A stretch of DNA of 39,563 nucleotides, taken from JAVWHX01 sp036639875. GTDB lineage: Bacteria; Bacillota_I; Bacilli_A; Erysipelotrichales; Coprobacillaceae. Below, one piece after another: positions 8,663-17,362 of this stretch (positions within the stretch are counted from its first letter, which is position 1; each line of letters begins with the position of its first letter). Below the pieces are notes generated by a model, which saw only the letters and a program-made list of their open reading frames with translations, did no database searches and was not told the DNA's origin. The stretch is taken from positions 1 to 39,563 of the forward strand of contig JAVWHX010000011.1 in assembly GCA_036639875.1 (NCBI GenBank). Direction: 5' to 3'. The position numbers were made by a program, and so were the translations under genes.

Positions 8663-8725
8663 TTGAAATAATATTTCAAAATTTTACAATATTTCATTTA
8701 CTATTGAAATGAAAGCCTATATAAT
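8663..8725 (+). promoter_or_regulatory. Promoter and RpiR-like operator of the RDD gene
   Basis: TTGAAATAATATTTCAA (8663-8679) is palindromic apart from its centre base, and its reverse strand matches the EIIC operator TTGAAATATNATTTC at every fixed position. A promoter follows: TTTACT (8697-8702), 17 bases, TATAAT (8720-8725). A second inverted repeat, TTTCATTT (8692-8699) with AAATGAAA (8707-8714), straddles the -35. The shared motif suggests control by the RpiR regulator at 18493-19344. Confidence 0.5.
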
Positions 8726-8755
8726 GAAGATAGAAGAAAGTATAAGAGGTATTAT

Positions 8756-9373
8756 ATGAGACTAAAATTATGGATTAATCAATTTCAATTAGAAGATAAA
8801 AGTGATGTCGGTATATTGAGAAGATTTCTAGCTTATTTGTTTGATTGGTATATAGGTGGTGTCTTTATATCCATACCAATTCAAATTATATATCAGATGG
8901 TTGTAAAGAATGAGATAATATTAGCGAATAGTATTCTTGTTCTGCCGAAAAGTAGTGCATATTTAGCAGCTGCTTTATCTTTAATATTGGCATTTTTATA
9001 TTATGTAATTGTTCCATTCTATTTTTGGAAGGGACAGACGTTAGGGAAAAAAATCGCTAAAATAAAGATTGTTAATAATGATTATAGTGATGTATCATTT
9101 AAGACTTTATGTATTCGTCAAATAGTAATGATTTGTTTAGTGGAAGCACGTCTTATTATGCCGAGCACAATTATTCATGAAGTTATATCTCTTATGTGTG
9201 GCTATAATTTGGTTCTTATTTTTAGCAGTTTAGGATACACAGTAAGTTTGATATCTGCTATTATTGCGCTTAATCTCCAATCGAGAAGAGCGATTCATGA
9301 TCTTGTAAGTGGAACAAAGGTTATGATGGTTGATTCAAAAATTATTAAAAAATCTAAGAAGAAAAAGAAGTAA
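8756..9373 (+). CDS. RDD-family membrane protein
   Basis: The 205-residue protein has an N-terminal cytoplasmic stretch with the RRFLAYLFDWY signature (the Arg-Asp core of the RDD family), about four hydrophobic segments (roughly 30-50, 65-90, 120-140, 150-175) and the GQTLGKKIAKIKIVN block typical after the second helix. A second RAIHDLVSGT motif near the C-terminus gives the last conserved Asp. It ends in a lysine-rich tail. RDD proteins are poorly understood, and some are implicated in ion exchange or transport. Start ATG 8756 follows AGAGG. A palindrome upstream links it to the amino-sugar regulon that follows. Confidence 0.8.
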   Translation: MRLKLWINQFQLEDKSDVGILRRFLAYLFDWYIGGVFISIPIQIIYQMVVKNEIILANSILVLPKSSAYLAAALSLILAFLYYVIVPFYFWKGQTLGKKIAKIKIVNNDYSDVSFKTLCIRQIVMICLVEARLIMPSTIIHEVISLMCGYNLVLIFSSLGYTVSLISAIIALNLQSRRAIHDLVSGTKVMMVDSKIIKKSKKKKK

Positions 9374-9384
9374 TAGAAATGGAG

Positions 9385-9413
9385 AAACAACTGAAAATTG
9401 AGGTTGTTTTTTT
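9385..9413 (+). terminator. Terminator after RDD gene
   Basis: AAACAAC (9385-9391) pairs with GTTTGTT's counterpart GTTGTTT (9403-9409) around an 11-base loop, followed by T to 9413. Confidence 0.7.
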
Positions 9414-9437
9414 AGTTGTCATAAAATTAATTTATAT

Positions 9438-9505
9438 GAAATCATATTTCAATAATAATATTTAATATTTTATTTGTTGAAATATGATTTCTTGTATGCT
9501 ACAAT
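9438..9505 (+). promoter_or_regulatory. Promoter and twin RpiR-type operator of EIIC copy 1
   Basis: Two perfect inverted 15-base arms, GAAATCATATTTCAA (9438-9452) and TTGAAATATGATTTC (9477-9491), flank an AT-rich core. The right arm contains the -35 TTGAAA (9477-9482), spaced 17 bases from the -10 TACAAT (9500-9505), so occupancy should repress. The left arm corresponds to the murQ-side arm of copy 2 but faces no gene here. Confidence 0.7.
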
Positions 9506-10798
9506 GGTATCATGAAGTAATGGCCATTGCTCATTTTATAAGAAGGAGAAAATTATTATGCACAAGTTTACTAGCTTTATCGAAGATAAACTCGTTCCAC
9601 CGTTAACTAAGTTTGCTTCGCTTAAGTATCTACAAATCTTACAGAAGACTTTCGTTTCTAGTATGTCTCTGCTTTTGATTGGTTCTTTATTCCTACTCGT
9701 TGCTCAGCTTCCTATTGATGCTTGGACTAAATTCCTTGGTCCTGATCTTATTGCTAAGTTGACAAGAGCTTCTGGTATTGGAACTCAAATGTTCGCTGTT
9801 TATGTTGCTGCTGCAACGACTTACTATGCTATTAAGTTCTACAATGATAAGAACCCTGATGGTAGACAACTTGATCCTATGCCTGTTGTTTTACTTGCTG
9901 TTGGTTCATTTATGATGATTCAGGATAATCCTGTGATTGACAAGGCTGCTTATCTTGGTCTTGGTTTCCTTGGTCCTAAAGCTGTTTTTGCAGCTATTAT
10001 CATTGCTCTTGGAACTGTTGAAATTTATCGTTTTATTATTAAGAAAAATCTTATTATTAAAATGCCTAAAGAAGTGCCTCCAATGATTATGGAAGCCTTC
10101 ATGTCTTTAATTCCATCTGCTATTGTTATTTTATTCTGGTGGATTATGAGATATATCTTAGGTATTGATATTCTTAATCTTGTTTTAAACTTATTTAAAC
10201 CATTAATTGTTGCTGGAGACAGTGTCTTTGGTGTTATTGTCAATTCATTCTTCAACAGAGCTTTATGGTTTGTTGGAATTCATGGTGGTAATGTTGTTGG
10301 TTCAGTAGTAGATCCAGTTCTTAGAGTTATGGATGCAACAAATCTAGCTGCAGCACAAGCAGGAACTGCACTTCCACATATTGCATCATATTCATTTATG
10401 GATCAATATGTATGGGTTGGGTTAGCACCACTTGCAATGTGTTTAGTGACATCAAAGTCAAAACATTTAAAAGCAATTGGATTATTGGCATTACCAGCTG
10501 CATTGTTTAATATTGGGGAACCATTAAACTTTGGAGTGCCAGTTGTATTAAATCCATTATTAATGATACCAAGTATCTTTGCATTTGTAGTGATAGGAAT
10601 TCTATCATTTGCAGGATGTGCGATTGGAATGTTACCAATACCATATTTATCAATACCATGGACAGTACCAGCACCAATCAAAGCGTTCTTAGGAACAAAT
10701 GCTGATATTACTGCATTAATCTGGGTTGTTATATGTTGGATTATTATGTTCTTAGTGTTCTTACCTTTTGTAAGAGCTTTAGATAGACAACATTTAAA
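9444..10798 (+). repeat. 1.36-kb direct repeat, copy 1 (EIIC plus promoter)
   Basis: By reading both copies side by side I find 9444-10798 the same as 16008-17362 (offset 6564). Similarity continues left to 9436 with a single change at 9443 (C against G), and right to the stop codon with three synonymous changes at 10799, 10802 and 10805. Recombination between the copies would delete or amplify a 6.56-kb unit that includes the wall-anchored glycosidase and murQ. Confidence 0.9.
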
Positions 10799-10808
10799 AG
10801 AAGAGTAA
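9558..10808 (+). CDS. PTS EIIC component, Lac/cellobiose family, copy 1
   Basis: A 416-residue membrane protein with about 10 hydrophobic segments that resembles the lactose/cellobiose-type EIIC subunits (LacE/CelB-like): N-terminal KLVPPLTKFASLKYLQILQKTF, a central IHGGNVVGSVVDP motif in place of the usual H-G-x-N substrate site, and a GEPLNFGVPVVLNP block near residue 325. It would form the membrane channel of a phosphotransferase system. No EIIA or EIIB domain or gene is in the window, so these come from elsewhere. The protein is identical to copy 2 (16122-17372). Unlike copy 2 it lacks the downstream Shine-Dalgarno and partner gene, and is followed by a secreted glycosidase. Codon choice shifts sharply within the gene. 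Confidence 0.9.
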   Translation: MHKFTSFIEDKLVPPLTKFASLKYLQILQKTFVSSMSLLLIGSLFLLVAQLPIDAWTKFLGPDLIAKLTRASGIGTQMFAVYVAAATTYYAIKFYNDKNPDGRQLDPMPVVLLAVGSFMMIQDNPVIDKAAYLGLGFLGPKAVFAAIIIALGTVEIYRFIIKKNLIIKMPKEVPPMIMEAFMSLIPSAIVILFWWIMRYILGIDILNLVLNLFKPLIVAGDSVFGVIVNSFFNRALWFVGIHGGNVVGSVVDPVLRVMDATNLAAAQAGTALPHIASYSFMDQYVWVGLAPLAMCLVTSKSKHLKAIGLLALPAALFNIGEPLNFGVPVVLNPLLMIPSIFAFVVIGILSFAGCAIGMLPIPYLSIPWTVPAPIKAFLGTNADITALIWVVICWIIMFLVFLPFVRALDRQHLKEE

Positions 10809-10818
10809 TAGTTTTAAA

Positions 10819-10849
10819 ATATCAATGCTTAATGGCGAGGCATTGATAT
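10819..10849 (+). terminator. Hairpin after EIIC copy 1
   Basis: A perfect ten-base stem (10819-10828 with 10840-10849) with an 11-base loop but no T tail. It may be a weak terminator, processing site or 3' stabiliser. Confidence 0.4.
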
Positions 10850-10861
10850 AATATCAAGTTA

Positions 10862-10922
10862 AAATGGAAGCGCTTTTAAACGAGAGCTTCCATTTGTATA
10901 CAGGATAAATCATGAGTATTAT
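10862..10922 (+). promoter_or_regulatory. Hairpin, cre-like site and promoter before the glycosidase
   Basis: A ten-base inverted repeat (10862-10871 with 10886-10895) overlaps TGGAAGCGCTTTTA (10865-10878), which is close to a CcpA catabolite-response element but departs at two positions. A promoter candidate follows: TTGTAT (10894-10899), 17 bases, TATTAT (10917-10922). The glycosidase may thus be transcribed separately from EIIC copy 1 and be carbon-source controlled. Confidence 0.4.
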
Positions 10923-10978
10923 AAAAGAATTATATATTACTAGTGATTTGATACTCAAAGAGGAAAGGGAAAATAATT

Positions 10979-13900
10979 GTGATAAAGAATAAAACAAAGA
11001 AAGTATTAATGGCGCTTATGGCAGTTATGATGGTTATTCCATCAAACTTCATTCAAGTTAATGCGGCGAATGAGCAAGGTCCAGGACCGATAAAGCCCCT
11101 TGATACAATAAAATTAGGTGATTTCAAAGCTTCTGAAAATTGGACAATATCAGGAGCACAGAGAAAAGATAGTAGTAGTGGAACAGTGTTTAAGTTAACT
11201 GGAGATAGTGCTACTATATCAAAAGATTTTACATATCCTACGTGGGATTATTCTGATTTATCAGTAAAAATTAATAAAATTTCTGAAGGAATGACTTGGA
11301 ATCTATCTGTAAAAGGTTCTGAAGAAGGCTCAAAGGATATGATTATACAATCTGATAGTTTGAATGCAAATAGTCAATATGGAGAATCATTTCAATATTC
11401 TTTAGAAGGAATTGCAGGAGCAGAAGCTATGTCCAATTGGAACAATGAGTCATTAGCTGAAAAAACTTTTAAAATGACTTTTACCTTAAAAGGACAAGTA
11501 GATGATGAAATTGAAATGGGAAGTTTAAATAGAATAAAACCAAATTATTCTATTCCTAAAGCGTTAGATTCTAATGTAAAAGGGAAATATGGTGGATATA
11601 ATTTTGATGGAAATCCATCATTAGATGTGGATGATTTAAAGAATGATGATCCTGGTCTTTCAACAAATCAAACGCTAAATGAACATCAATGGGCATCTTT
11701 ACCTTATAGTCGTTTAGTTATTAATCCTGGATGGGAATTTGATAATGGGAAAATGACACCAGTTGATAGGGATTTAGATATGAGATTTGGTGTTTACTAT
11801 GGAATTAATGGTAACTCAAATAGAACAGTTGGTGGCGAAGCAAAATCTGGTTTTCAACCTTCGTTCTTTAATTCTATACTTAATATAGATAATCAAAGGA
11901 TTGATGCTAATACAATAAAATCTGCTTGGTATCCACATAAATTAGAAAGAAGTGGTACAGTAACTGGTAAGGGAGATATCTCACTTATTGATTTTATGGT
12001 AGATAAGAATACAATTGGTAGAATTATTGATTTCAATTCAGAAGCAAGTAAACTGAATGTTGTTGTTAAGGACTCTACAAAGAGTGGTGGAGGAAAAGAT
12101 GGACAACATAACTTACGTTCTCAATGGGATGACACAAATAATGTTGTCATTAAAACAGATGATTTATTAGAATCAACAGATAAAATACCTTATCAAAAAA
12201 ATTTGTTTTATCAAGCAATAAAAGTAGTTGCTTTAAATGAAGATGGAAGTTACAACGAAACTCTAACAAATTCAATAACTGAACCAACTTTTGTTGATGG
12301 GGTAGGGAAGTATGATATTCCTAGTACAGTTAAAAAAGTTGGGATAGCAATTGGTTATGCAACTCGTGAAGAAGGACAAGAAGTTGCTGTTAATAGAGCG
12401 TTAAAGAATACAATCAATGGAAATTTATTAAGTAGTTATAAGGAAACAAAAACGTATTGGGATAACACTTTAAGAAAAGTTCCAGTTCCAGATGAATGGG
12501 GATTAACTGATTCAAATATTAAAGACAATGAAATTGTAACAAAAGATAAACACAAAGTTTTATATTATTCTGGATATGTTCATAATTTAATCAATACTTT
12601 AGATGTGACACCAGAAACAGGGTATGCATATACACAACAAGCTTTAGGTAAGCCAAGCCGACAAGCTGCTGGGGCTAAAATGACACCAGCGAATAACTGT
12701 TGGGAAGGTGTTTTACAAATTCAAAATATTATGTATATAGATCCTTCAGCTGCATGGAGTGGTATGGAAGGATTCATGGCAATGATTGATGCAAATGGAT
12801 ATCTAAATGGTGAAGTATTGCCAGCGAGAATAGCTCAAACATTTTGGATGGTACATACAGTCTCTCCTGATAAAGAAAGATTAAAACAAATATATCCAGC
12901 TCTTACAAGACATTTGAAATATAAAATTTCAGATCCAAGATGGATTTATGGAAGTACAAACACAAAAAGTGAAATCGATCAAGAATATATTAGTTCATGG
13001 TTAAATGATGTTGTTTACATGATTAAGATTTGTAAAGATTTAGGTGGGGATTATGCTAAAGAGGCTTCTTATTGGGAAGCAGAATACCAAAAGAGTTTAG
13101 CGAATTATGCTGATTGGTTCTTCAGTGATCCATTATCACATGAAGCAAAAGGGTCGTATCCTCAAGACAAAAGTGGACCTCAAACTTTGCGTAATGGAGC
13201 TGGATTACCAAGTGCCAATCATGCAAGAGGATTATGGACAAGAATTTTTCATAAAGATGGAGACGTCTTAGCATTAAAAGATGCTTGTGCAGATAATACT
13301 GATGAAGGACCTCACTATGCTCACTCTACTAAAGGTGGACATACAATTCTTCCAAAACCTGGAAGAGAACCTCGTGAGTGGTTACAAGTTATTTTAAGTG
13401 GACTTGTTATTAAAGATATTCCAACAGAACAAGCAAAACAATTAGAACAATTCTTTATAGATGTTAATAATCCAGCATTGCCATTGGCTGGAATGGATAA
13501 CCTAAAATGGGCACCAAATTCATTTATTGTATATGGTTTGATTAATAGAGGATTCTATGATGAAGCCAAAAATCAACTAGATAGTTATCTTGTGAAGTCA
13601 ATTGATGTTTGGGAACTATGTGAGAACTATAAATGGGATCAAACAGGTCCTAAAGGAACATCACCAACTTCATTTGGTGCAAGCCAAATCATTGAATTAA
13701 CTATGCTTAAAAATGGTGCAATGAATGATGGTAGTGGTGTTAAAGCAATTGTAAATTGGAAAGATGGTAAAAATAAAGCAAAATCACCAGATGTTAATCT
13801 ATACTATGAAGGTAATTTTGATAAAACAACTGTAAGTAATGATCTTCCAAAAGAAGTAACTCAGGTATATAACAGAGAAAACTTTGATGGAGATAAATAT

Positions 13901-14863
13901 ACTGTTAATAAAGTCACATCAGTAACATGGGACTTAGATGCAGTCAATGTTAAAAAACTTAATGAACAACAAAGCATTGTCATTAAAGGAAAAACAGAGA
14001 CGCATGATGATATTACTGCAACAGTTTATGTTCATGTAACAAGTGCAGAGTTAAGTAATTTAGTTAATGATGCGAAGATGGATATTTCTAAAGTGACTAT
14101 TGGTGATAAATTGGGTCAATATTCACAAGCATCTGTAGATGAGTTAAATAAAGTTATTGCTGATTCAGAAAAGGTTATGAATAATGCAGATGCAGAAACT
14201 TCAGTGATTTCTAAACAAATTCAAGTATTAGATGATGCGATTTATAAATTTAAAGTTGGACCATTAAATGAAACTATAGAAATGGCAGAAAAGTTAAGTA
14301 AAGAGTCATCTGTAAAAAGAAGTTTGAAATATACACCAAAGGCTATACAACAACTTAATAAAGCTATAGAAACATCAAAGAAATCACTTCAAAAAGATAC
14401 TTCTATTTTAGAGGTTGTTCAAGCAACACAAACATTGTTAAAAGCAACACACACATTTAGAGTGTCAGAAGTAAGTGATAAGATTGCAGAAGCAAAAGAT
14501 CTTATTTCTAAAGTGACTATTGGTGATAAAAAAGGTGAATATTCACAGAAGACTATTGATGAATTAAATGAAATAATTAAAAGTAGTGAAAAACAAATTC
14601 AAAATTCAGATATAACAGATGAACAAATTGAAAAGTTATTGATGACTATGGAAAAAGCGATAGAAAAATTTAAAGCTAGTGCAAATGGAAATACTCCAAT
14701 AATTGATCAAGAACCTGAAAAACCATCTCATGATGATTCAAAAACAGATGATGAAAATCCTAAAACAGGTGATGAAAGTCCTATTATGGTATTGTCAGGA
14801 TTAGGATTAATGTCACTCATTGGAGTCGGGTATTATGTAGTTAAAAGAAAAAGAGAAGAGTAA
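10979..14863 (+). CDS. Wall-anchored putative six-hairpin glycosidase with FIVAR repeats
   Basis: The 1294-residue protein has a signal peptide (1-30, cleavage near VNA-AN), an N-terminal beta-rich region (to about 480), and an alpha-helical region (about 480-915). The latter has aromatic-rich blocks (NNCWEGVLQIQ, GEVLPARIAQTFWMVH, WLNDVVYM, PREWLQVILSG) that recall (alpha/alpha)6 glycosidases such as GH63- or rhamnosidase-like enzymes. A bacterial Ig-like domain (about 955-1021, VTSVTWDLDAV) and three FIVAR-type helical repeats (about 1027-1093, 1099-1163, 1168-1232) follow. The C-terminus has NPKTGD (1260-1265), a hydrophobic helix and KRKREE, a sortase signal of LPXTG-like type. It starts at GTG behind AGGAAAGGGA. 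It probably trims glycans at the surface and supplies sugar to the PTS. Substrate and exact GH family are unknown. Confidence 0.75.
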   Translation: MIKNKTKKVLMALMAVMMVIPSNFIQVNAANEQGPGPIKPLDTIKLGDFKASENWTISGAQRKDSSSGTVFKLTGDSATISKDFTYPTWDYSDLSVKINKISEGMTWNLSVKGSEEGSKDMIIQSDSLNANSQYGESFQYSLEGIAGAEAMSNWNNESLAEKTFKMTFTLKGQVDDEIEMGSLNRIKPNYSIPKALDSNVKGKYGGYNFDGNPSLDVDDLKNDDPGLSTNQTLNEHQWASLPYSRLVINPGWEFDNGKMTPVDRDLDMRFGVYYGINGNSNRTVGGEAKSGFQPSFFNSILNIDNQRIDANTIKSAWYPHKLERSGTVTGKGDISLIDFMVDKNTIGRIIDFNSEASKLNVVVKDSTKSGGGKDGQHNLRSQWDDTNNVVIKTDDLLESTDKIPYQKNLFYQAIKVVALNEDGSYNETLTNSITEPTFVDGVGKYDIPSTVKKVGIAIGYATREEGQEVAVNRALKNTINGNLLSSYKETKTYWDNTLRKVPVPDEWGLTDSNIKDNEIVTKDKHKVLYYSGYVHNLINTLDVTPETGYAYTQQALGKPSRQAAGAKMTPANNCWEGVLQIQNIMYIDPSAAWSGMEGFMAMIDANGYLNGEVLPARIAQTFWMVHTVSPDKERLKQIYPALTRHLKYKISDPRWIYGSTNTKSEIDQEYISSWLNDVVYMIKICKDLGGDYAKEASYWEAEYQKSLANYADWFFSDPLSHEAKGSYPQDKSGPQTLRNGAGLPSANHARGLWTRIFHKDGDVLALKDACADNTDEGPHYAHSTKGGHTILPKPGREPREWLQVILSGLVIKDIPTEQAKQLEQFFIDVNNPALPLAGMDNLKWAPNSFIVYGLINRGFYDEAKNQLDSYLVKSIDVWELCENYKWDQTGPKGTSPTSFGASQIIELTMLKNGAMNDGSGVKAIVNWKDGKNKAKSPDVNLYYEGNFDKTTVSNDLPKEVTQVYNRENFDGDKYTVNKVTSVTWDLDAVNVKKLNEQQSIVIKGKTETHDDITATVYVHVTSAELSNLVNDAKMDISKVTIGDKLGQYSQASVDELNKVIADSEKVMNNADAETSVISKQIQVLDDAIYKFKVGPLNETIEMAEKLSKESSVKRSLKYTPKAIQQLNKAIETSKKSLQKDTSILEVVQATQTLLKATHTFRVSEVSDKIAEAKDLISKVTIGDKKGEYSQKTIDELNEIIKSSEKQIQNSDITDEQIEKLLMTMEKAIEKFKASANGNTPIIDQEPEKPSHDDSKTDDENPKTGDESPIMVLSGLGLMSLIGVGYYVVKRKREE

Positions 14864-14879
14864 CAATTATATATGAATT

Positions 14880-14914
14880 AAACTTCCCATCTTATTATAA
14901 AGGTGGGAAGTTTT
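14880..14914 (+). terminator. Terminator after glycosidase gene
   Basis: AAACTTCCCA (14880-14889) pairs with TGGGAAGTTT (14904-14913), with an extra CTT/AAG pairing inside the loop, and ends in TTTT. Confidence 0.75.
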
Positions 14915-14933
14915 ATATACAGAATAAGGCATA

Positions 14934-14963
14934 AAAAAAGAGGATACTGGAGTATCCTTTTTC
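14934..14963. terminator. Bidirectional terminator between glycosidase and murQ
   Basis: GGATAC (14942-14947) pairs with GTATCC (14952-14957) around TGGA. A-rich sequence on the left and T-rich on the right give a usable tail in both directions, as expected between converging genes. Confidence 0.65.
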
Positions 14964-15055
14964 TAATACATAAGATTTATAATTATAATTTTAAGGGAGA
15001 ATAAAAAATATAATATATAAATAATGTATTTAAACTATATACAGATTAATGTATA

Positions 15056-15955
15056 TTAGACAGATTGAATAATTTTCCCGATATGGGCATTTTCTTTTAA
15101 CAATTTAACACTTTCTTCATATGAAATACTTTTGTTTATCATTACAATAGCATTTTTAACTTTACCATGACTCTCATTTAAATAGAATTCAGCAGTTTCA
15201 TCAGAGACATTAGTGACTTCTTTAATAATCTTTTTACCACGTTCAAATAGTTTAGCGTTTTTTACACTTACATCAACCATATAGTTTTTATATACTTTTC
15301 CTAGTTTAATCATTGCACCACTTGATATAATGTTGAGTACCATCTTTTGCGCTGTACCAGCTTTAAGACGTGTTGATCCAGTAATTGCTTCTTGTCCAAC
15401 AAGAATTTCAATGCATATGTCTGTATTTTGTGAGATAATAGCATTGTGAGAACATGCGATAGAAACAGTTTGACAACCAATTGATTTTGCATAATCTAAT
15501 CCAGCTTTTGTATAAGGTGTTCTACCAGATGCTGATAAACCAATAACTAAATCCTTAGAAGTAAGGTTGGCTTGTTTTAAATCTTCAATACCTTGTTCTA
15601 AACTATCTTCTGCTTTTTCATCAGCTTTAATGAGAGCGTTAGGGCCACCAGCTAATATATAAATAACAACATTTTCTTCTACACCAAATGTTGGTATACA
15701 TTCACAAGCATCACCAGCTGCAAGTCGACCAGAGTTTCCAGCTCCTATATAAACAATTCTTCCATCATTTTGAATTGTTTGAGCGGCAATATCAATAACT
15801 TGAGCAATTTGATCAAGTTGTTTTTCAACTGCATAAGCAACTTGCTTATCTTCGTCATTAAATAAACGAGCTATTTCCAATGCATCAGCATTGTCAATGT
15901 TTATAGTTTTTAAGTTAATTTTTTCTGTATCTAATTGATTAATATTTACTTTCAC
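15056..15955 (-). CDS. murQ: N-acetylmuramic acid 6-phosphate etherase
   Basis: Cleaves the lactyl ether of MurNAc-6-phosphate to give GlcNAc-6-phosphate and D-lactate. The 299-residue protein is of usual length, with a SIS fold: GAGNSGRL (71-78), GDACECIPTF with the catalytic Glu at 85, SASGRTPY (141-148) and TGSTRLKAGTAQK (192-204). It has a GTG start at 15955 behind CGAGG. It is divergent from EIIC copy 2, and the two share an operator region. Together with the MupG-like and RpiR genes this makes a MurNAc recycling cluster comparable to mupG-murQ-murP-murR of Staphylococcus. Confidence 0.93.
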   Translation of the reverse strand: MKVNINQLDTEKINLKTINIDNADALEIARLFNDEDKQVAYAVEKQLDQIAQVIDIAAQTIQNDGRIVYIGAGNSGRLAAGDACECIPTFGVEENVVIYILAGGPNALIKADEKAEDSLEQGIEDLKQANLTSKDLVIGLSASGRTPYTKAGLDYAKSIGCQTVSIACSHNAIISQNTDICIEILVGQEAITGSTRLKAGTAQKMVLNIISSGAMIKLGKVYKNYMVDVSVKNAKLFERGKKIIKEVTNVSDETAEFYLNESHGKVKNAIVMINKSISYEESVKLLKENAHIGKIIQSV

Positions 15956-15987
15956 AGATTTTTACCTCGATTCTTTCTTACAAACTT

Positions 15988-16069
15988 ATGTTAACATAAA
16001 TGAAATGATATTTCAATAATAATATTTAATATTTTATTTGTTGAAATATGATTTCTTGTATGCTACAAT
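15988..16069. promoter_or_regulatory. Bidirectional promoter and twin operator, murQ / EIIC copy 2
   Basis: Two inverted operator arms, GAAATGATATTTCAA (16002-16016) and TTGAAATATGATTTC (16041-16055), each contain one -35 box. For murQ (minus) TTGAAA lies at 16011-16016 and TAACAT at 15988-15993, spacer 17. For EIIC (plus) TTGAAA lies at 16041-16046 and TACAAT at 16064-16069, spacer 17. A regulator bound to both arms would silence both directions; the natural candidate is the RpiR protein encoded at 18493. Confidence 0.75.
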
Positions 16070-17362
16070 GGTATCATGAAGTAATGGCCATTGCTCATTT
16101 TATAAGAAGGAGAAAATTATTATGCACAAGTTTACTAGCTTTATCGAAGATAAACTCGTTCCACCGTTAACTAAGTTTGCTTCGCTTAAGTATCTACAAA
16201 TCTTACAGAAGACTTTCGTTTCTAGTATGTCTCTGCTTTTGATTGGTTCTTTATTCCTACTCGTTGCTCAGCTTCCTATTGATGCTTGGACTAAATTCCT
16301 TGGTCCTGATCTTATTGCTAAGTTGACAAGAGCTTCTGGTATTGGAACTCAAATGTTCGCTGTTTATGTTGCTGCTGCAACGACTTACTATGCTATTAAG
16401 TTCTACAATGATAAGAACCCTGATGGTAGACAACTTGATCCTATGCCTGTTGTTTTACTTGCTGTTGGTTCATTTATGATGATTCAGGATAATCCTGTGA
16501 TTGACAAGGCTGCTTATCTTGGTCTTGGTTTCCTTGGTCCTAAAGCTGTTTTTGCAGCTATTATCATTGCTCTTGGAACTGTTGAAATTTATCGTTTTAT
16601 TATTAAGAAAAATCTTATTATTAAAATGCCTAAAGAAGTGCCTCCAATGATTATGGAAGCCTTCATGTCTTTAATTCCATCTGCTATTGTTATTTTATTC
16701 TGGTGGATTATGAGATATATCTTAGGTATTGATATTCTTAATCTTGTTTTAAACTTATTTAAACCATTAATTGTTGCTGGAGACAGTGTCTTTGGTGTTA
16801 TTGTCAATTCATTCTTCAACAGAGCTTTATGGTTTGTTGGAATTCATGGTGGTAATGTTGTTGGTTCAGTAGTAGATCCAGTTCTTAGAGTTATGGATGC
16901 AACAAATCTAGCTGCAGCACAAGCAGGAACTGCACTTCCACATATTGCATCATATTCATTTATGGATCAATATGTATGGGTTGGGTTAGCACCACTTGCA
17001 ATGTGTTTAGTGACATCAAAGTCAAAACATTTAAAAGCAATTGGATTATTGGCATTACCAGCTGCATTGTTTAATATTGGGGAACCATTAAACTTTGGAG
17101 TGCCAGTTGTATTAAATCCATTATTAATGATACCAAGTATCTTTGCATTTGTAGTGATAGGAATTCTATCATTTGCAGGATGTGCGATTGGAATGTTACC
17201 AATACCATATTTATCAATACCATGGACAGTACCAGCACCAATCAAAGCGTTCTTAGGAACAAATGCTGATATTACTGCATTAATCTGGGTTGTTATATGT
17301 TGGATTATTATGTTCTTAGTGTTCTTACCTTTTGTAAGAGCTTTAGATAGACAACATTTAAA
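16008..17362 (+). repeat. 1.36-kb direct repeat, copy 2 (EIIC plus promoter)
   Basis: Matches 9444-10798. Beyond the right end three synonymous differences (17363, 17366, 17369) distinguish this copy and build the AAGGAGG ribosome site for the next gene. Confidence 0.9.

Noticed and set aside
10025..10681. Two antisense ORFs (76 and 92 codons) inside EIIC copy 1, repeated in copy 2
   Set aside because: They mirror the EIIC codons, have no ribosome site and no recognisable protein; their repetition simply follows the duplication.
14964..15055. AAGGGAG followed by a very short ORF downstream of the glycosidase
   Set aside because: Only about 12 codons, AT-rich, no promoter; nothing supports it as a gene.
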